From the NCBI GenBank assembly GCA_018969455.1, contig JAGWYI010000010.1, positions 1 through 21,971 on the forward strand: 21,971 nucleotides of DNA, in the 5' to 3' direction. Below are positions 1-7,052 of the stretch, piece by piece. Under the pieces are notes generated by a model. It did not search any database, was not told the DNA's origin, and saw only the letters and a program-made list of their open reading frames with translations. Source of the DNA: Bacteroidota bacterium (lineage in GTDB: Bacteria > Bacteroidota > Bacteroidia > Chitinophagales > Saprospiraceae). The first letter of the stretch is position 1, and every line of letters starts with the position of its first letter. Made by a program: the position numbers and the translations under genes.

Positions 1-744
1 CCCGACAGGAATAAGGTCAATGTATTGTCCGGCCTTGGTGTAAACGTGGTTGCCAACCTGGATACTTTCGCCCGCGCAAAGTGTAAAATCCTGGGTATTG
101 AGTGGGTTGCAAAGGTAAAATTCAAAATCATCGATCGCCAGATCATTTCCACAGGCTCCTTTTGCGTTGTTGCTGAGTACAACTTCCACCGCTGTTTGTC
201 CGATTGGCACTCCAAAAGTAAGGGCATATTGGGTCCAAGTAGGTGTTGAAGTGAGCGGCACCTGGCCGGTGGCGGTTTGGCCTAGCACCGTTCCGGAATT
301 AACATCCTGCACTTGAAAAAGAATATCCGGTCGTACTTCCTGACCGAGGCAATCTCCCGGAATTTGAATGTTCATGACCCAGGCAGAAAACGTGTATCGG
401 GAACCACCGCACAGGCCGGATATGTATTTTTTAAAGAAAATTCCGGGCTCCACGCTGGCGTCGAAAACCAGCATATATCCATCTACATCGTTGGGTGTAT
501 GATCTGGCGCGCTGAACCAAAAACTTCCGTTTACCCCGCAATTGTTGACGACTACATAATTGCCTGGTCCGATGCTGCCGAAATTATAGGTGGTAGATCC
601 AGGCGGGAGCGCTGGCCCTAAATCGAAAGAACCGGTGCCAAAATCTTCAGAATACACCAGGGGGCCAGGTATGCCTGTACATAGCTGAGCGGAGGTTTTA
701 ATAGCAAAGGCGCAAAAAAGCAGGAGAAAAGTAGCTGATTTCAT
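1..744 (-). CDS. Large secreted gliding/adhesin-like protein, N-terminal part (truncated by window edge)
   Basis: The frame is open from an ATG at 744 down to base 1 (248 codons) and leaves the window without a stop. Residues 1-19 form a signal peptide (MKSATFLLLFCAFAIKTSA, then Q20). The following ~190 residues read like the N-terminal carbohydrate-binding-like domain of large Saprospiraceae extracellular proteins: EDFGTGSF near the start, then DHTPNDVDGYMLVFDAS, GLCGGSRYTFSAWVMN and a late CGNDLAIDDFEFYLC. The last ~35 residues (LCAGESIQVGNHVYTKAGQY) look like the first of the Cys/Gly/Tyr modules repeated in such proteins. By family habit the missing C-terminus would carry a type IX secretion sorting domain, but that is inference. 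A TAnnTTTG box lies at 767-774. No shorter start is plausible because the signal peptide begins at this ATG. Function beyond surface or secreted protein is unknown. Confidence 0.85.
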   Translation of the reverse strand, partial: MKSATFLLLFCAFAIKTSAQLCTGIPGPLVYSEDFGTGSFDLGPALPPGSTTYNFGSIGPGNYVVVNNCGVNGSFWFSAPDHTPNDVDGYMLVFDASVEPGIFFKKYISGLCGGSRYTFSAWVMNIQIPGDCLGQEVRPDILFQVQDVNSGTVLGQTATGQVPLTSTPTWTQYALTFGVPIGQTAVEVVLSNNAKGACGNDLAIDDFEFYLCNPLNTQDFTLCAGESIQVGNHVYTKAGQYIDLIPVG

Positions 745-766
745 GAAAGGATAGGAGTAAATACGA

Positions 767-774
767 CAAATGTA
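767..774 (-). promoter_or_regulatory. Candidate -7 box (TACATTTG) for the secreted protein gene
   Basis: The minus strand reads TACATTTG here, matching the Bacteroidota -7 consensus TAnnTTTG, 22 bases before the ATG at 744. No clear -33 TTTG is visible at the expected distance. Confidence 0.45.
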
Positions 775-831
775 AGGATTCAACTATGGCGGTATAAATT
801 GTTAACAGCTTATTGTATGATTTAGCGTTTA

Positions 832-1528
832 CCATATTCGTTTGGAACTGATCATCAGCCTCGTACAACACCCACGTCGGAGAGGTCCCTCCTGTTGACG
901 ATGCTTCTAATTCGAGGGGCTAGCTTCATCTGGGGCACCTTATTGTGGTTTACCTTGATTCAAATATGTTTTTAAATGACTATCAACATCGTACAACACC
1001 CACGTCGGAGAGGTCCCCCCTGTTGACGATGCTCCTGATTCAAAGGACCAGCAGCAATTGTATGGCCAACTTTGGTTTATGCTTCTTTAAATATGTTTTT
1101 AACTGACCATCAGCCGCGTACAACACCCACGTCGGAGAGGTCCCCCCTGTTGACGATGCTTCTGATTAGAAAGGCTAGCTTCATCTGGGGCACCCTATTT
1201 TGGTCTACCTTTATTCAAATATGTTTTTAACTGACCATCAACAGTGTACAACACCCACGTCGGAGAGGTCCCCCCTGTTGACGATGCTCCTGATTAGAAG
1301 GGCTAGCTTCATCTGGGGCACCCTATTGTGATTTATCTTTATTCAAATATGTTTTTAACTGACCATCATCCGTGTACAACACCCACGTCGGAGAGGTCCC
1401 CCCTGTTGACGATGCTCCTGATTAGAAGGGCTAGCTTCATCTGGGGCACCCTATTTTGGTTTATCTTTATTCAAATATGTTTTTAACTGACCTTCAACAG
1501 CGTACAACACCCACGTCGGAGAGGTCCC
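832..1528. repeat. Tandem array of six ~128-bp stem-loop repeats beside a RAYT gene
   Basis: The core beginning GTACAACACCCACGTCGG recurs at 863, 991, 1118, 1246, 1374 and 1502, a period of 127-128 bases. Each full unit has GTACAACA, a 22-base loop containing the constant stretch CCCACGTCGGAGAGGTCC, then TGTTGAC. The arms pair with one bulged A. In the unit at 991 the stem extends to 11 bp (CATCGT and CAACA against TGTTG and ACGATG). About 80 further bases per unit are also shared (CTAGCTTCATCTGGGGCACC, then TTCAAATATGTTTTTAACTG). The copy at 991 differs most in that part. A degenerate half-unit precedes the first core (about 832-862). The sixth copy stops inside the loop at about 1528. The array has no convincing ORF. 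Position next to a RAYT suggests REP-like elements used by that transposase; this is inference. Confidence 0.9.
1502..1528. repeat. Truncated sixth repeat copy at array/transposase junction
   Basis: The match to the unit runs from GTACAACACC through GAGAGGTCCC and then breaks into unrelated sequence (ACCATACCGG). The right arm of the stem is therefore missing. The transposase stop codon lies 62 bases further on. Confidence 0.8.
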
Positions 1529-1590
1529 ACCATACCGGATTCGAAGGCCCTGCGGACTTCTTTGCAAATACCACCTGCTTTTCAAAACCA

Positions 1591-2310
1591 CTAATCAAAT
1601 TCAATCGAAAATTTGTCCAAATCATGCAACATCTCATTCCCCAAATGATACTGCTCATATCCGGAAACATCCCCAAACCATTTCATAACTGATTTGCCTT
1701 CAACCAAATGACCCGACCGATGCATCAACTCCCAATACGACGAATATGGATATTCCCGAAAATCCTTTACAAATTTATGCCGCTCTGGATTCTTATGTAT
1801 ATAACAAACCAATTGCACAAAATGCGACTCATCCGCAACTGGAATCCGACGAAAAACTTCCTCAAACAAACCTCCAGTCCGACCATGCCTTCGGTTGATC
1901 GTTTGTGCATATGAATTGAAAAAATTGGCAAAATGCGTGCTTACCCGCTGCTCAGCAAATAATTCGTCTCCCATTCCCTGAATCCCGAAATCCGACTTCA
2001 AAATATCCAAAACCCTGCCATGGTTGTCTTGCCCAGGATACCAATCTCTGATACCATATACCTGACTTAATTGCCGTTGTATATACCAACTATTCACCTC
2101 AATTGGATCTCGTACCCGAACCAACAAATGAAAATGATTCCGCATCAGACAATAGGCATACGTCTGAACAACCGGCTGTACATGAAATTGATATTTCTTG
2201 AAAAACGTGGCAAAATTCCCCTTTTCTTTAAACAGGTTCTCACCGTTGATGCCACGATTGTAAATGTGGTAAAATGAGCCACAACGAATCCGCGAGGTGT
2301 GCTTTTTCAT
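1591..2310 (-). CDS. REP-associated tyrosine transposase (RAYT, Y1/IS200-like, COG1943 type)
   Basis: This is a 239-residue protein with the single-strand HUH/Y1 transposase fold signature. It opens with a basic start and YHIYNRGINGENLF (residues 14-27). The metal-binding HUH motif is in MRNHFHLLVRV (His59 and His61). The probable nucleophilic Tyr is Tyr134 in FANFFNSYAQTINRRHGR, and the typical RAYT tail CYIHKNPERH starts near residue 169. Length is normal for RAYTs and no frameshift is seen. RAYTs are usually single-copy, domesticated genes that act on nearby REP hairpins rather than on IS ends. The adjacent repeat array fits that, and no IS200/IS605 ends or tnpB were noticed. The start at 2310 gives the MKKHTSRIRCG N-terminus usual for the family, and a promoter candidate lies upstream. 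Confidence 0.9.
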   Translation of the reverse strand: MKKHTSRIRCGSFYHIYNRGINGENLFKEKGNFATFFKKYQFHVQPVVQTYAYCLMRNHFHLLVRVRDPIEVNSWYIQRQLSQVYGIRDWYPGQDNHGRVLDILKSDFGIQGMGDELFAEQRVSTHFANFFNSYAQTINRRHGRTGGLFEEVFRRIPVADESHFVQLVCYIHKNPERHKFVKDFREYPYSSYWELMHRSGHLVEGKSVMKWFGDVSGYEQYHLGNEMLHDLDKFSIEFD

Positions 2311-2358
2311 GGATTAAATGGATTAAAGTAAACGATTTGCCTTTCATCAAAGCAATTG

Positions 2359-2389
2359 CAAATTTAAAGCCTCATTCAATACACCGCAA
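2359..2389 (-). promoter_or_regulatory. Candidate promoter of the RAYT gene
   Basis: On the minus strand, TTG at 2389-2387 is followed after 20 bases by TAAATTTG (2366-2359), matching the Bacteroidota -33/-7 pattern. The predicted start of transcription is about 40 bases before the ATG. Confidence 0.45.
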
Positions 2390-2398
2390 GCCCCGTAT

Positions 2399-2911
2399 TC
2401 AATGACACTTAAAATAATCAAACGGCTCTCGGCAATCCAGGCACCGAAACAAAGCCTTACAAGAGGTGGATCCAAATTGTGACAACATCTCGGTCTCCTT
2501 TGATCCGCAATGCGGACAAGCCAAAACCTGCCGATCTCCCATTAAAGCGCGTTTATCCTCTGTCGATTCCTCCGGCGGCGCAATGCCAAAATGACGCAAC
2601 TTCTCCCGTCCTGAAGTACTCATCCAGCCCGTATTCCAGGCCGGTCGTAAAACCGTCTCTACTCGAACCGGCTCCAAACCCGCATCCTGCATAGCTGCCC
2701 GAATTTGCACCTCTATCAATCCCATGGCAGGACAACCACTGTAAGTTGGTGTAATGCTTACAACAATAGTCCCATCTACCATCATTTGAACATCCCGCAA
2801 TATTCCTAAATCCTCAATGGTCAAAACCGGTATTTCAGGGTCACATACCGTCGCCAAGACAGCTTTAGCCGCCTCTAAACGATCCAATAACGAGGATTCC
2901 ATCTTATTCAT
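2399..2911 (-). CDS. paaD: PaaD-like phenylacetyl-CoA epoxidase / Fe-S maturation protein (MIP18/DUF59 family)
   Basis: The 170-residue product has DPEIPVLTIEDLG at 24-36 and TPTYSGCPAM at 54-63 (reactive Cys60), the hallmarks of MIP18/DUF59 domains. A C-terminal zinc ribbon follows (CPHC at 132-135, CLDC at 157-160) with FGSTSCKALFRC between, which is typical of full-length PaaD rather than the short SufT-type proteins. PaaD helps mature the PaaABCE phenylacetyl-CoA epoxidase. The frame stays open upstream to 3106, but that overlaps the preceding gene. ATGs at 2935, 2911 and 2902 are possible; 2911 puts the DPE motif at the family's usual distance from the start. None of paaA, B, C or E is in the window, so the role rests on the domain architecture alone. 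Confidence 0.85.
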   Translation of the reverse strand: MNKMESSLLDRLEAAKAVLATVCDPEIPVLTIEDLGILRDVQMMVDGTIVVSITPTYSGCPAMGLIEVQIRAAMQDAGLEPVRVETVLRPAWNTGWMSTSGREKLRHFGIAPPEESTEDKRALMGDRQVLACPHCGSKETEMLSQFGSTSCKALFRCLDCREPFDYFKCH

Positions 2912-2978
2912 ACCGTAAAATTCATCGGAAATCATTCCGTTCTTGCCTTCAACAAGATAGGAGGGCTTTGGGTTGCCT

Positions 2979-3725
2979 TTATTGCAATAAAATATCAATT
3001 TTTTCCGAAACCGTCCCCTTCTCCCAAAGACGCATCCACCATAAACCAGTTCTAAGATAAAAACCAGGGCGCACAATCTTTTTCCCGAAAAATGCCACCG
3101 CTGCATCTAACTCATAAACCAATTTGCGTTCCAACTCCATCGTGGGTGCAAATGCTATTGTAGTGGCTGTCTTCCAAGCCGACATGCGCGCCATCTTTAT
3201 GCTGAAATTAATCATCCCCTCATCTTCCGTGCGCAAAAACCAATCCATCCACTTAAATGGCAACCAAATCTCTGCCAATCGATCCTGCACTTCATTCACT
3301 AATCCCCCTATGTTCTGATTGATCATATCAAAATCCGGTTTCAAACCAAAAATGGCATCCTTCGGACGGGTTTGTGCCGCTGCAATGCCCAAATCAAGGT
3401 TGATGTGGGCATTTACACCCAAAATTAAATGCTGTAAAACCGTAATGCGATCGTCCCGAGTTGCCTCAAATGCAACCGCCCAGGCCTGTGAAGGCGACTG
3501 ACCTGCCTGCCACGTATCATACGCGTCAAAATAACGCCGCGCAAAATTAACATCCAAACGATCCATCCGCGCACCATTCTCAAATAATCCCTGGTCAATT
3601 GCCCGGGATACCGACAGTGTCATTTTATAATACAAGGCTGCAAAATACCCCATCGGCGACTGTGTTGCCTTGGTTTCTGCTATAATGACTTCCAGCCTCC
3701 GCAATACATCAGAAATGCTATTCAT
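2979..3725 (-). CDS. DUF5995 family protein
   Basis: The 248-residue protein is mostly helical with no signal peptide. The block LQHLILGVNAHINLDLGIA (97-115), the preceding YFAALYYKMT (27-36) and RMDRLDVNFARRYFDAY (53-69) match what I recall of DUF5995, whose biochemical function is not known. The conserved His99, Asn105, His107 and Asp111 could form a polar or metal site, which is inference. The gene precedes paaD by 67 bases on the same strand, so the two are probably co-transcribed. It starts at the ATG at 3725 and a TAnnTTTG box lies 46 bases upstream. It is not PaaC, although its position before paaD could suggest that. Confidence 0.75.
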   Translation of the reverse strand: MNSISDVLRRLEVIIAETKATQSPMGYFAALYYKMTLSVSRAIDQGLFENGARMDRLDVNFARRYFDAYDTWQAGQSPSQAWAVAFEATRDDRITVLQHLILGVNAHINLDLGIAAAQTRPKDAIFGLKPDFDMINQNIGGLVNEVQDRLAEIWLPFKWMDWFLRTEDEGMINFSIKMARMSAWKTATTIAFAPTMELERKLVYELDAAVAFFGKKIVRPGFYLRTGLWWMRLWEKGTVSEKIDILLQ

Positions 3726-3771
3726 GCTTCAAACAATAAGGGAATCAGGTTCATTTGGGAAAAACCATGAG

Positions 3772-3779
3772 CAAAGATA
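3772..3779 (-). promoter_or_regulatory. Candidate -7 box (TATCTTTG) for the DUF5995-paaD unit
   Basis: The minus strand reads TATCTTTG, an exact TAnnTTTG match, 46 bases before the ATG at 3725. The upstream minus-strand sequence is very A/T-rich. No good -33 element is seen. Confidence 0.5.
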
Positions 3780-4135
3780 ATTTCGTATTTTACATTTTAC
3801 ATCCAACAATACATTTCCCAACAAAAATTAAATCATTTTTTTTATTTATTTCTCAAAATGAAAATTTTAATCTATTATTTTTCTTACAATTAAATTTGCT
3901 TAAACCCACAATGCTTCCCACCTTCCTATCTAACAAAAAAATAGACCCCAGGAGAAGCCCAATTTTTTTGAAATTGTTTTAAAGCAAATTTCGAATCAAC
4001 AAACCGTTCTGGGCTCTGAACACCGTATGCCCGATAAAATCAAAGAAGGCCCCCGCAAGATGAAAAAAACAGGGGGAGAAAAATGACAGGGCAAATGGAT
4101 ACGCCGTATCCGACTAAAAAGTCCCATCAAACAAA
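3780..4135. other. Intergenic region: A/T-rich block and a 15-bp palindrome
   Basis: No credible gene is present. The block from about 3780 to 3910 is strongly A/T-rich with homopolymer T runs and lies directly upstream of the DUF5995 promoter. At 4097-4111 there is a perfect dyad, GGATACG, C, CGTATCC. At about 4050-4077 a CCCCC and a GGGGG tract could form a weak hairpin. None of these is a convincing terminator. Confidence 0.5.
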
Positions 4136-4858
4136 TTAAATGTACTTGGTTTGCTCTTTGTCCTGTAAAACATCCTTCAACTCCTTTAAATACGCATACT
4201 GCGCTGGCATGATGCGCTTCAAAGCATCTTTTACCGCAACAAAAGCGCCGTGTTCCATCGATGGGATTAATCGCTTTATGTGCATTTTGGCCTTTTCCTT
4301 CGCTACACGATAATCCTCATAAATAAGTGCGCGCAACGACGGAATTTCATGCCAATCGGCCTCAATGGCAATGGCCTTGCGGGGCATGCCATCGGCATCC
4401 ATAACAGGTTCTAATTCAATGCAATTGGCAAAATCAGAAGGCACCGCACGACAGGTTTCTGCAGCATCCCACTTGATCTCTTGCCCATCGAGCGCTCTGT
4501 CTTTCTGTATCATAAAAACTTCCAGACCGGTATCCCGCATCCGATAAATGATAACATCCACTTTTTCATTTTCCATGATGATTCTCTTTTTTCGCAATCT
4601 AATCGCCCCGTCTAACAAACCTTCCGATAAATGGTTCAATACCGGGTCAACCGTTTGGGTAACAAACTCCAGCCATTCACATCCAAAATATCCCTCCAAG
4701 GAAATAATCCGGTGCCAGACGCCAGGCTGGCTTGCAAAGAACGTACAGAATTCTTTAAAATCCCATACTTTTTTGAAAAAATTGAAAATCAAACTTTCTA
4801 AAGGACTGTCATTCAAATGTTTACTAAATTGTACCCTCTCTTGGTACCTAACAAACAT
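4136..4858 (-). CDS. Unrecognised cytosolic protein
   Basis: I do not recognise this 240-residue protein. It has no signal peptide or membrane segment. Residues 100-120 (VDVIIYRMRDTGLEVFMIQKD) resemble the first strands of a Nudix fold, but no Nudix box (GX5EX7REUXEEXGU) follows, so Nudix activity is not supported. The C-terminal ~70 residues are charged and helical (YRVAKEKAKMHIKRLIP, then LKELKDVLQDKEQ). A second plausible start is the ATG at 4576, giving 146 residues (MENEKVDVIIYR). The 94 residues before it look protein-like (e.g. ISLEGYFGCEWLEF), and the long ORF begins three bases after the neighbour's stop. I kept the long form with modest confidence in the start. It is probably co-transcribed with the secreted-protein gene upstream. 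Confidence 0.6.
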   Translation of the reverse strand: MFVRYQERVQFSKHLNDSPLESLIFNFFKKVWDFKEFCTFFASQPGVWHRIISLEGYFGCEWLEFVTQTVDPVLNHLSEGLLDGAIRLRKKRIIMENEKVDVIIYRMRDTGLEVFMIQKDRALDGQEIKWDAAETCRAVPSDFANCIELEPVMDADGMPRKAIAIEADWHEIPSLRALIYEDYRVAKEKAKMHIKRLIPSMEHGAFVAVKDALKRIMPAQYAYLKELKDVLQDKEQTKYI

Positions 4859-4861
4859 TTA

Positions 4862-5362
4862 TTAAATCCTAGATGTCTTGATCTTTGACTTTTTTACATC
4901 TGCTGGAACTGGTTTGCTTGGGTCCATTGGCGATTTTGACTTAATGCGGCCCTCCTTTTCTTCCTCCAATCGCAGGCGCTCCTCCGGCAACAATCCATCG
5001 TCCGGAACTGTATTGCCGTCGTCGGCAGGAAAAGCTTCCTTGCTCCCAAAAAGAGAGCGCTCCCAAGTTCGACTCAAAGAATCCATTTTTTCAAAAAAAT
5101 CAAAATCCGAGCCCGGAGCTCCAGGTGGATTCATCCGAAACAAAAAACGATTGTCGCCACCAAATGTGGTGTCAAGTTTAAAATAAAACATGGTGTCCAT
5201 ACCCAAGCCAAAATCAAACGCCATACCGGAGCGCATCTGCGACATCATGCGTTCAATTTCTTTTTGCATAATTTCAAATGGGTCGTTCGATGGCTTGGTT
5301 TGTGCATGAGTGGCCATCAAATTGAAAAAAATAAAAATTACTGGTAAAATCCACTTTTTCAT
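4862..5362 (-). CDS. Small secreted/periplasmic protein of unknown function
   Basis: The 166-residue product begins with a clear signal peptide (MKKWILPVIFIFFNLMATHA, then Q). The mature part has a Met-rich helix (IMQKEIERMMSQMRSGM), an aromatic segment around FYFKLDTTF and FLFRMNPPG, and a charged, probably disordered tail (LLPEERLRLEEEKEGR, then a Lys/Pro/Ser-rich end). No catalytic motif is visible. The ATG at 5362 is preferred over the in-frame TTG at 5383 because the signal peptide starts there and the promoter box covers the upstream part. Similar short exported proteins occur in Saprospiraceae-type genomes, but I cannot name a family. Confidence 0.75.
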   Translation of the reverse strand: MKKWILPVIFIFFNLMATHAQTKPSNDPFEIMQKEIERMMSQMRSGMAFDFGLGMDTMFYFKLDTTFGGDNRFLFRMNPPGAPGSDFDFFEKMDSLSRTWERSLFGSKEAFPADDGNTVPDDGLLPEERLRLEEEKEGRIKSKSPMDPSKPVPADVKKSKIKTSRI

Positions 5363-5380
5363 AGCCCGTGTTTTTTTACG

Positions 5381-5388
5381 CAAAGATA
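5381..5388 (-). promoter_or_regulatory. Candidate -7 box (TATCTTTG) of the small secreted protein gene
   Basis: The minus strand reads TATCTTTG 18 bases before the ATG at 5362. This implies a leader of only about 12 bases and supports that start over the TTG at 5383. Confidence 0.5.
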
Positions 5389-5411
5389 AAAAGCGCTGCG
5401 TATTGCATCAC

Positions 5412-6611
5412 CTAATCTTTATACGGATCGTACTGATCGGGCGCTGCCATGGCCACACCTATTGGGCGCAAAAAATGCAATATCTCCATTGTCCCTTCGT
5501 GAAAGGCCAACACTTCTTCCAGTTTCTTGTAACACACCGGCGCTTCGTCCGGGCCACCACCACGCAATACTACACCCGCACTTTTAACTGCCTTTTTGGC
5601 CGTTTTCCAATCCACCAATCCCGAACTTAAATAACTAACTTTCCCGTTTTTCCAACGCTTTTTCCCGGTAGCCTGGGTTCGACTCATCACCCGACCCGCT
5701 CCATGTACGGTTGAATACAAGCCCTGCCGATTCAATTCACTTTCTACACCGCGCACAACGACCGATACATCAGCCATCGTTGCGCCAATAAATCCCAACT
5801 GACCCGGAAAAGCCGGAGTAGCGCCCTTCCGCACCACATAATATTTTTCTCCAAAATGAAACTCCTCCCAAAGAAAATTATGATGATTGTGCACCTCAAA
5901 AACCGTTTTGCCTCCTAATATCCGCATCACCTGCTCTACAACCACATCGCGACCGGCGTACGCATACGCACCTGCAAGCCGAATCGCTTCCAGGTAATCC
6001 TGTCCAAGCGACGCTGAAGCATCAAACAGAATTGGCGCAGCATCCATACCGCCCTCGGAAACATGATCCTCAAATGTCTTACCTTTAGAGCGTGCAATAA
6101 AACCAGTGGTTGTTTTATGACCAAATCCACGTGAACCAAAATGTACGCCTACCCAAAGCCACCCGGATTCATCTTCAAAAAGATCTACAAAATGGTTGCC
6201 GCCTCCTACAGTTCCCAACTGTTGCATGGCCAACGTAATTAGTTTTCGTTGCGGCTTGAAGTCCGATTTTGCAATGGCGTCAAAAACGGGATGATCTATT
6301 GGCTTCGGATTAGGCCGTCCTACTCCAAAACCAATTTGGGAAAACACCGCATCCATCACCCGCTCAAGGTCAACATCTGCTGCCTTAATGTTGGTTTTGC
6401 TCGCTTTGTTGCCACAAGCTATATCAAACCCAACACCCGATAAAGATATTTTGTCTTTATATGCCACCACGCCGCCTATGGGATGACCATACCCGTAGTG
6501 GGCATCGGCTGTGAGCGTGGCCCGGTCTTCAGGCCCGGTCAGGCAGCGCCTGATCTGGCCTATGGTTTTTTCATCAATCAATGGCGCTCCAAAAATGGTC
6601 AAATTCTCCAT
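5412..6611 (-). CDS. rtcB: RNA-splicing ligase RtcB
   Basis: RtcB joins RNA 2',3'-cyclic phosphate or 3'-phosphate ends to 5'-OH ends using GTP and Mn2+. The 399-residue protein carries the full set of signatures: HYGYGHPIGGV (38-48), GVGFDIACG with metal ligands Asp63 and Cys66, GTVGGGNHF (133-141), VGVHFGSRG (154-162), EVHNHHN (239-245), RKGATPA (261-267) and HGAGR (303-307), whose His303 is the expected guanylylated residue. GGGPDEAPVCYK closes the active site near 351-362. The length matches the E. coli-type enzyme. No rtcA, rtcR or archease gene is nearby, so it is not in the classical E. coli RNA-repair operon here. It lies 49 bases upstream of the small secreted-protein gene. No TAnnTTTG box is obvious upstream. 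Confidence 0.97.
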   Translation of the reverse strand: MENLTIFGAPLIDEKTIGQIRRCLTGPEDRATLTADAHYGYGHPIGGVVAYKDKISLSGVGFDIACGNKASKTNIKAADVDLERVMDAVFSQIGFGVGRPNPKPIDHPVFDAIAKSDFKPQRKLITLAMQQLGTVGGGNHFVDLFEDESGWLWVGVHFGSRGFGHKTTTGFIARSKGKTFEDHVSEGGMDAAPILFDASASLGQDYLEAIRLAGAYAYAGRDVVVEQVMRILGGKTVFEVHNHHNFLWEEFHFGEKYYVVRKGATPAFPGQLGFIGATMADVSVVVRGVESELNRQGLYSTVHGAGRVMSRTQATGKKRWKNGKVSYLSSGLVDWKTAKKAVKSAGVVLRGGGPDEAPVCYKKLEEVLAFHEGTMEILHFLRPIGVAMAAPDQYDPYKD

Positions 6612-6736
6612 GTAAACGGCTTATAAGCGGAATTACTATACTTTAACCGAATGGCAAGCACCCTGTATGGCAGCGCAAAGTATTTCCAAATACAATAACT
6701 GCATTGCACGCCCGGAAGTTCCGCATCAACAAACCC

Positions 6737-6970
6737 CTATTCGGGCTGACTCTCCTTCCGTTCCCTATCCCAGTCAGTATTGGCGATCACAATCAGGTAA
6801 ACACCTGCCATTGCCATTAAAATTTTCACAACAAAAGCAAAAAGATGGCCGGGTAATTCTAAAAATGCCAAAAATACCCATTGGGCGCCCACAACTTGCA
6901 AGGCTGCAGCAGTTAAGCCAAATAGCAACAGCAAAAAACCCAACAAAAGCCAAAGTCCCTTATTTTTCAT
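6737..6970 (-). CDS. Small two-helix membrane protein
   Basis: The 77-residue product has two hydrophobic helices (about 5-27 and 41-62) and a charged C-terminus (NTDWDRERKESQPE). It starts at the ATG at 6970 and is divergent from HMG-CoA lyase. There is no recognised domain. The clean membrane topology and MKNKGLW start make it a likely real gene, possibly co-transcribed with rtcB (126-base gap). Confidence 0.6.
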   Translation of the reverse strand: MKNKGLWLLLGFLLLLFGLTAAALQVVGAQWVFLAFLELPGHLFAFVVKILMAMAGVYLIVIANTDWDRERKESQPE

Positions 6971-7002
6971 ATTCTATTTGTTTCATTTTTATTGTTCCCT
7001 CC

Positions 7003-7010
7003 TAACTTTG
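7003..7010 (+). promoter_or_regulatory. Candidate -7 box (TAACTTTG) of the HMG-CoA lyase gene
   Basis: TAACTTTG matches TAnnTTTG exactly. A TTTG at 6977-6980 lies 22 bases upstream and could serve as -33. This places transcription start near 7017, downstream of the first in-frame TTG at 6978, so that TTG cannot be the start if the promoter is real. Confidence 0.5.
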
Positions 7011-7052
7011 TCCGACAAAATTTGTTTAAACCCGAACAAAATAAAGTCCATT

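Noticed and set aside
863..1528. CRISPR array
   Set aside because: The period is 128 bp and the intervals between cores are themselves repeats, not unique spacers. No cas genes are present.
863..1528. Integron attC array (bulged imperfect hairpins at ~128-bp spacing)
   Set aside because: No cassette ORFs or integrase are present, and the arms do not match the RYYYAAC/GTTRRRY core pattern.
2399..3106. Longer PaaD reading frame starting at 3106
   Set aside because: It overlaps the 3' part of the DUF5995 gene by about 128 bases, and the extra N-terminus resembles no PaaD.
2979..3725. PaaC identity for the gene before paaD
   Set aside because: It lacks the ferritin-like PaaC sequence features; the HINLDLGIA block matches DUF5995 instead.
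3755..3982. 75-codon plus-strand ORF
   Set aside because: It is low-complexity A/T-rich sequence opposite the DUF5995 promoter, with no protein-like pattern.
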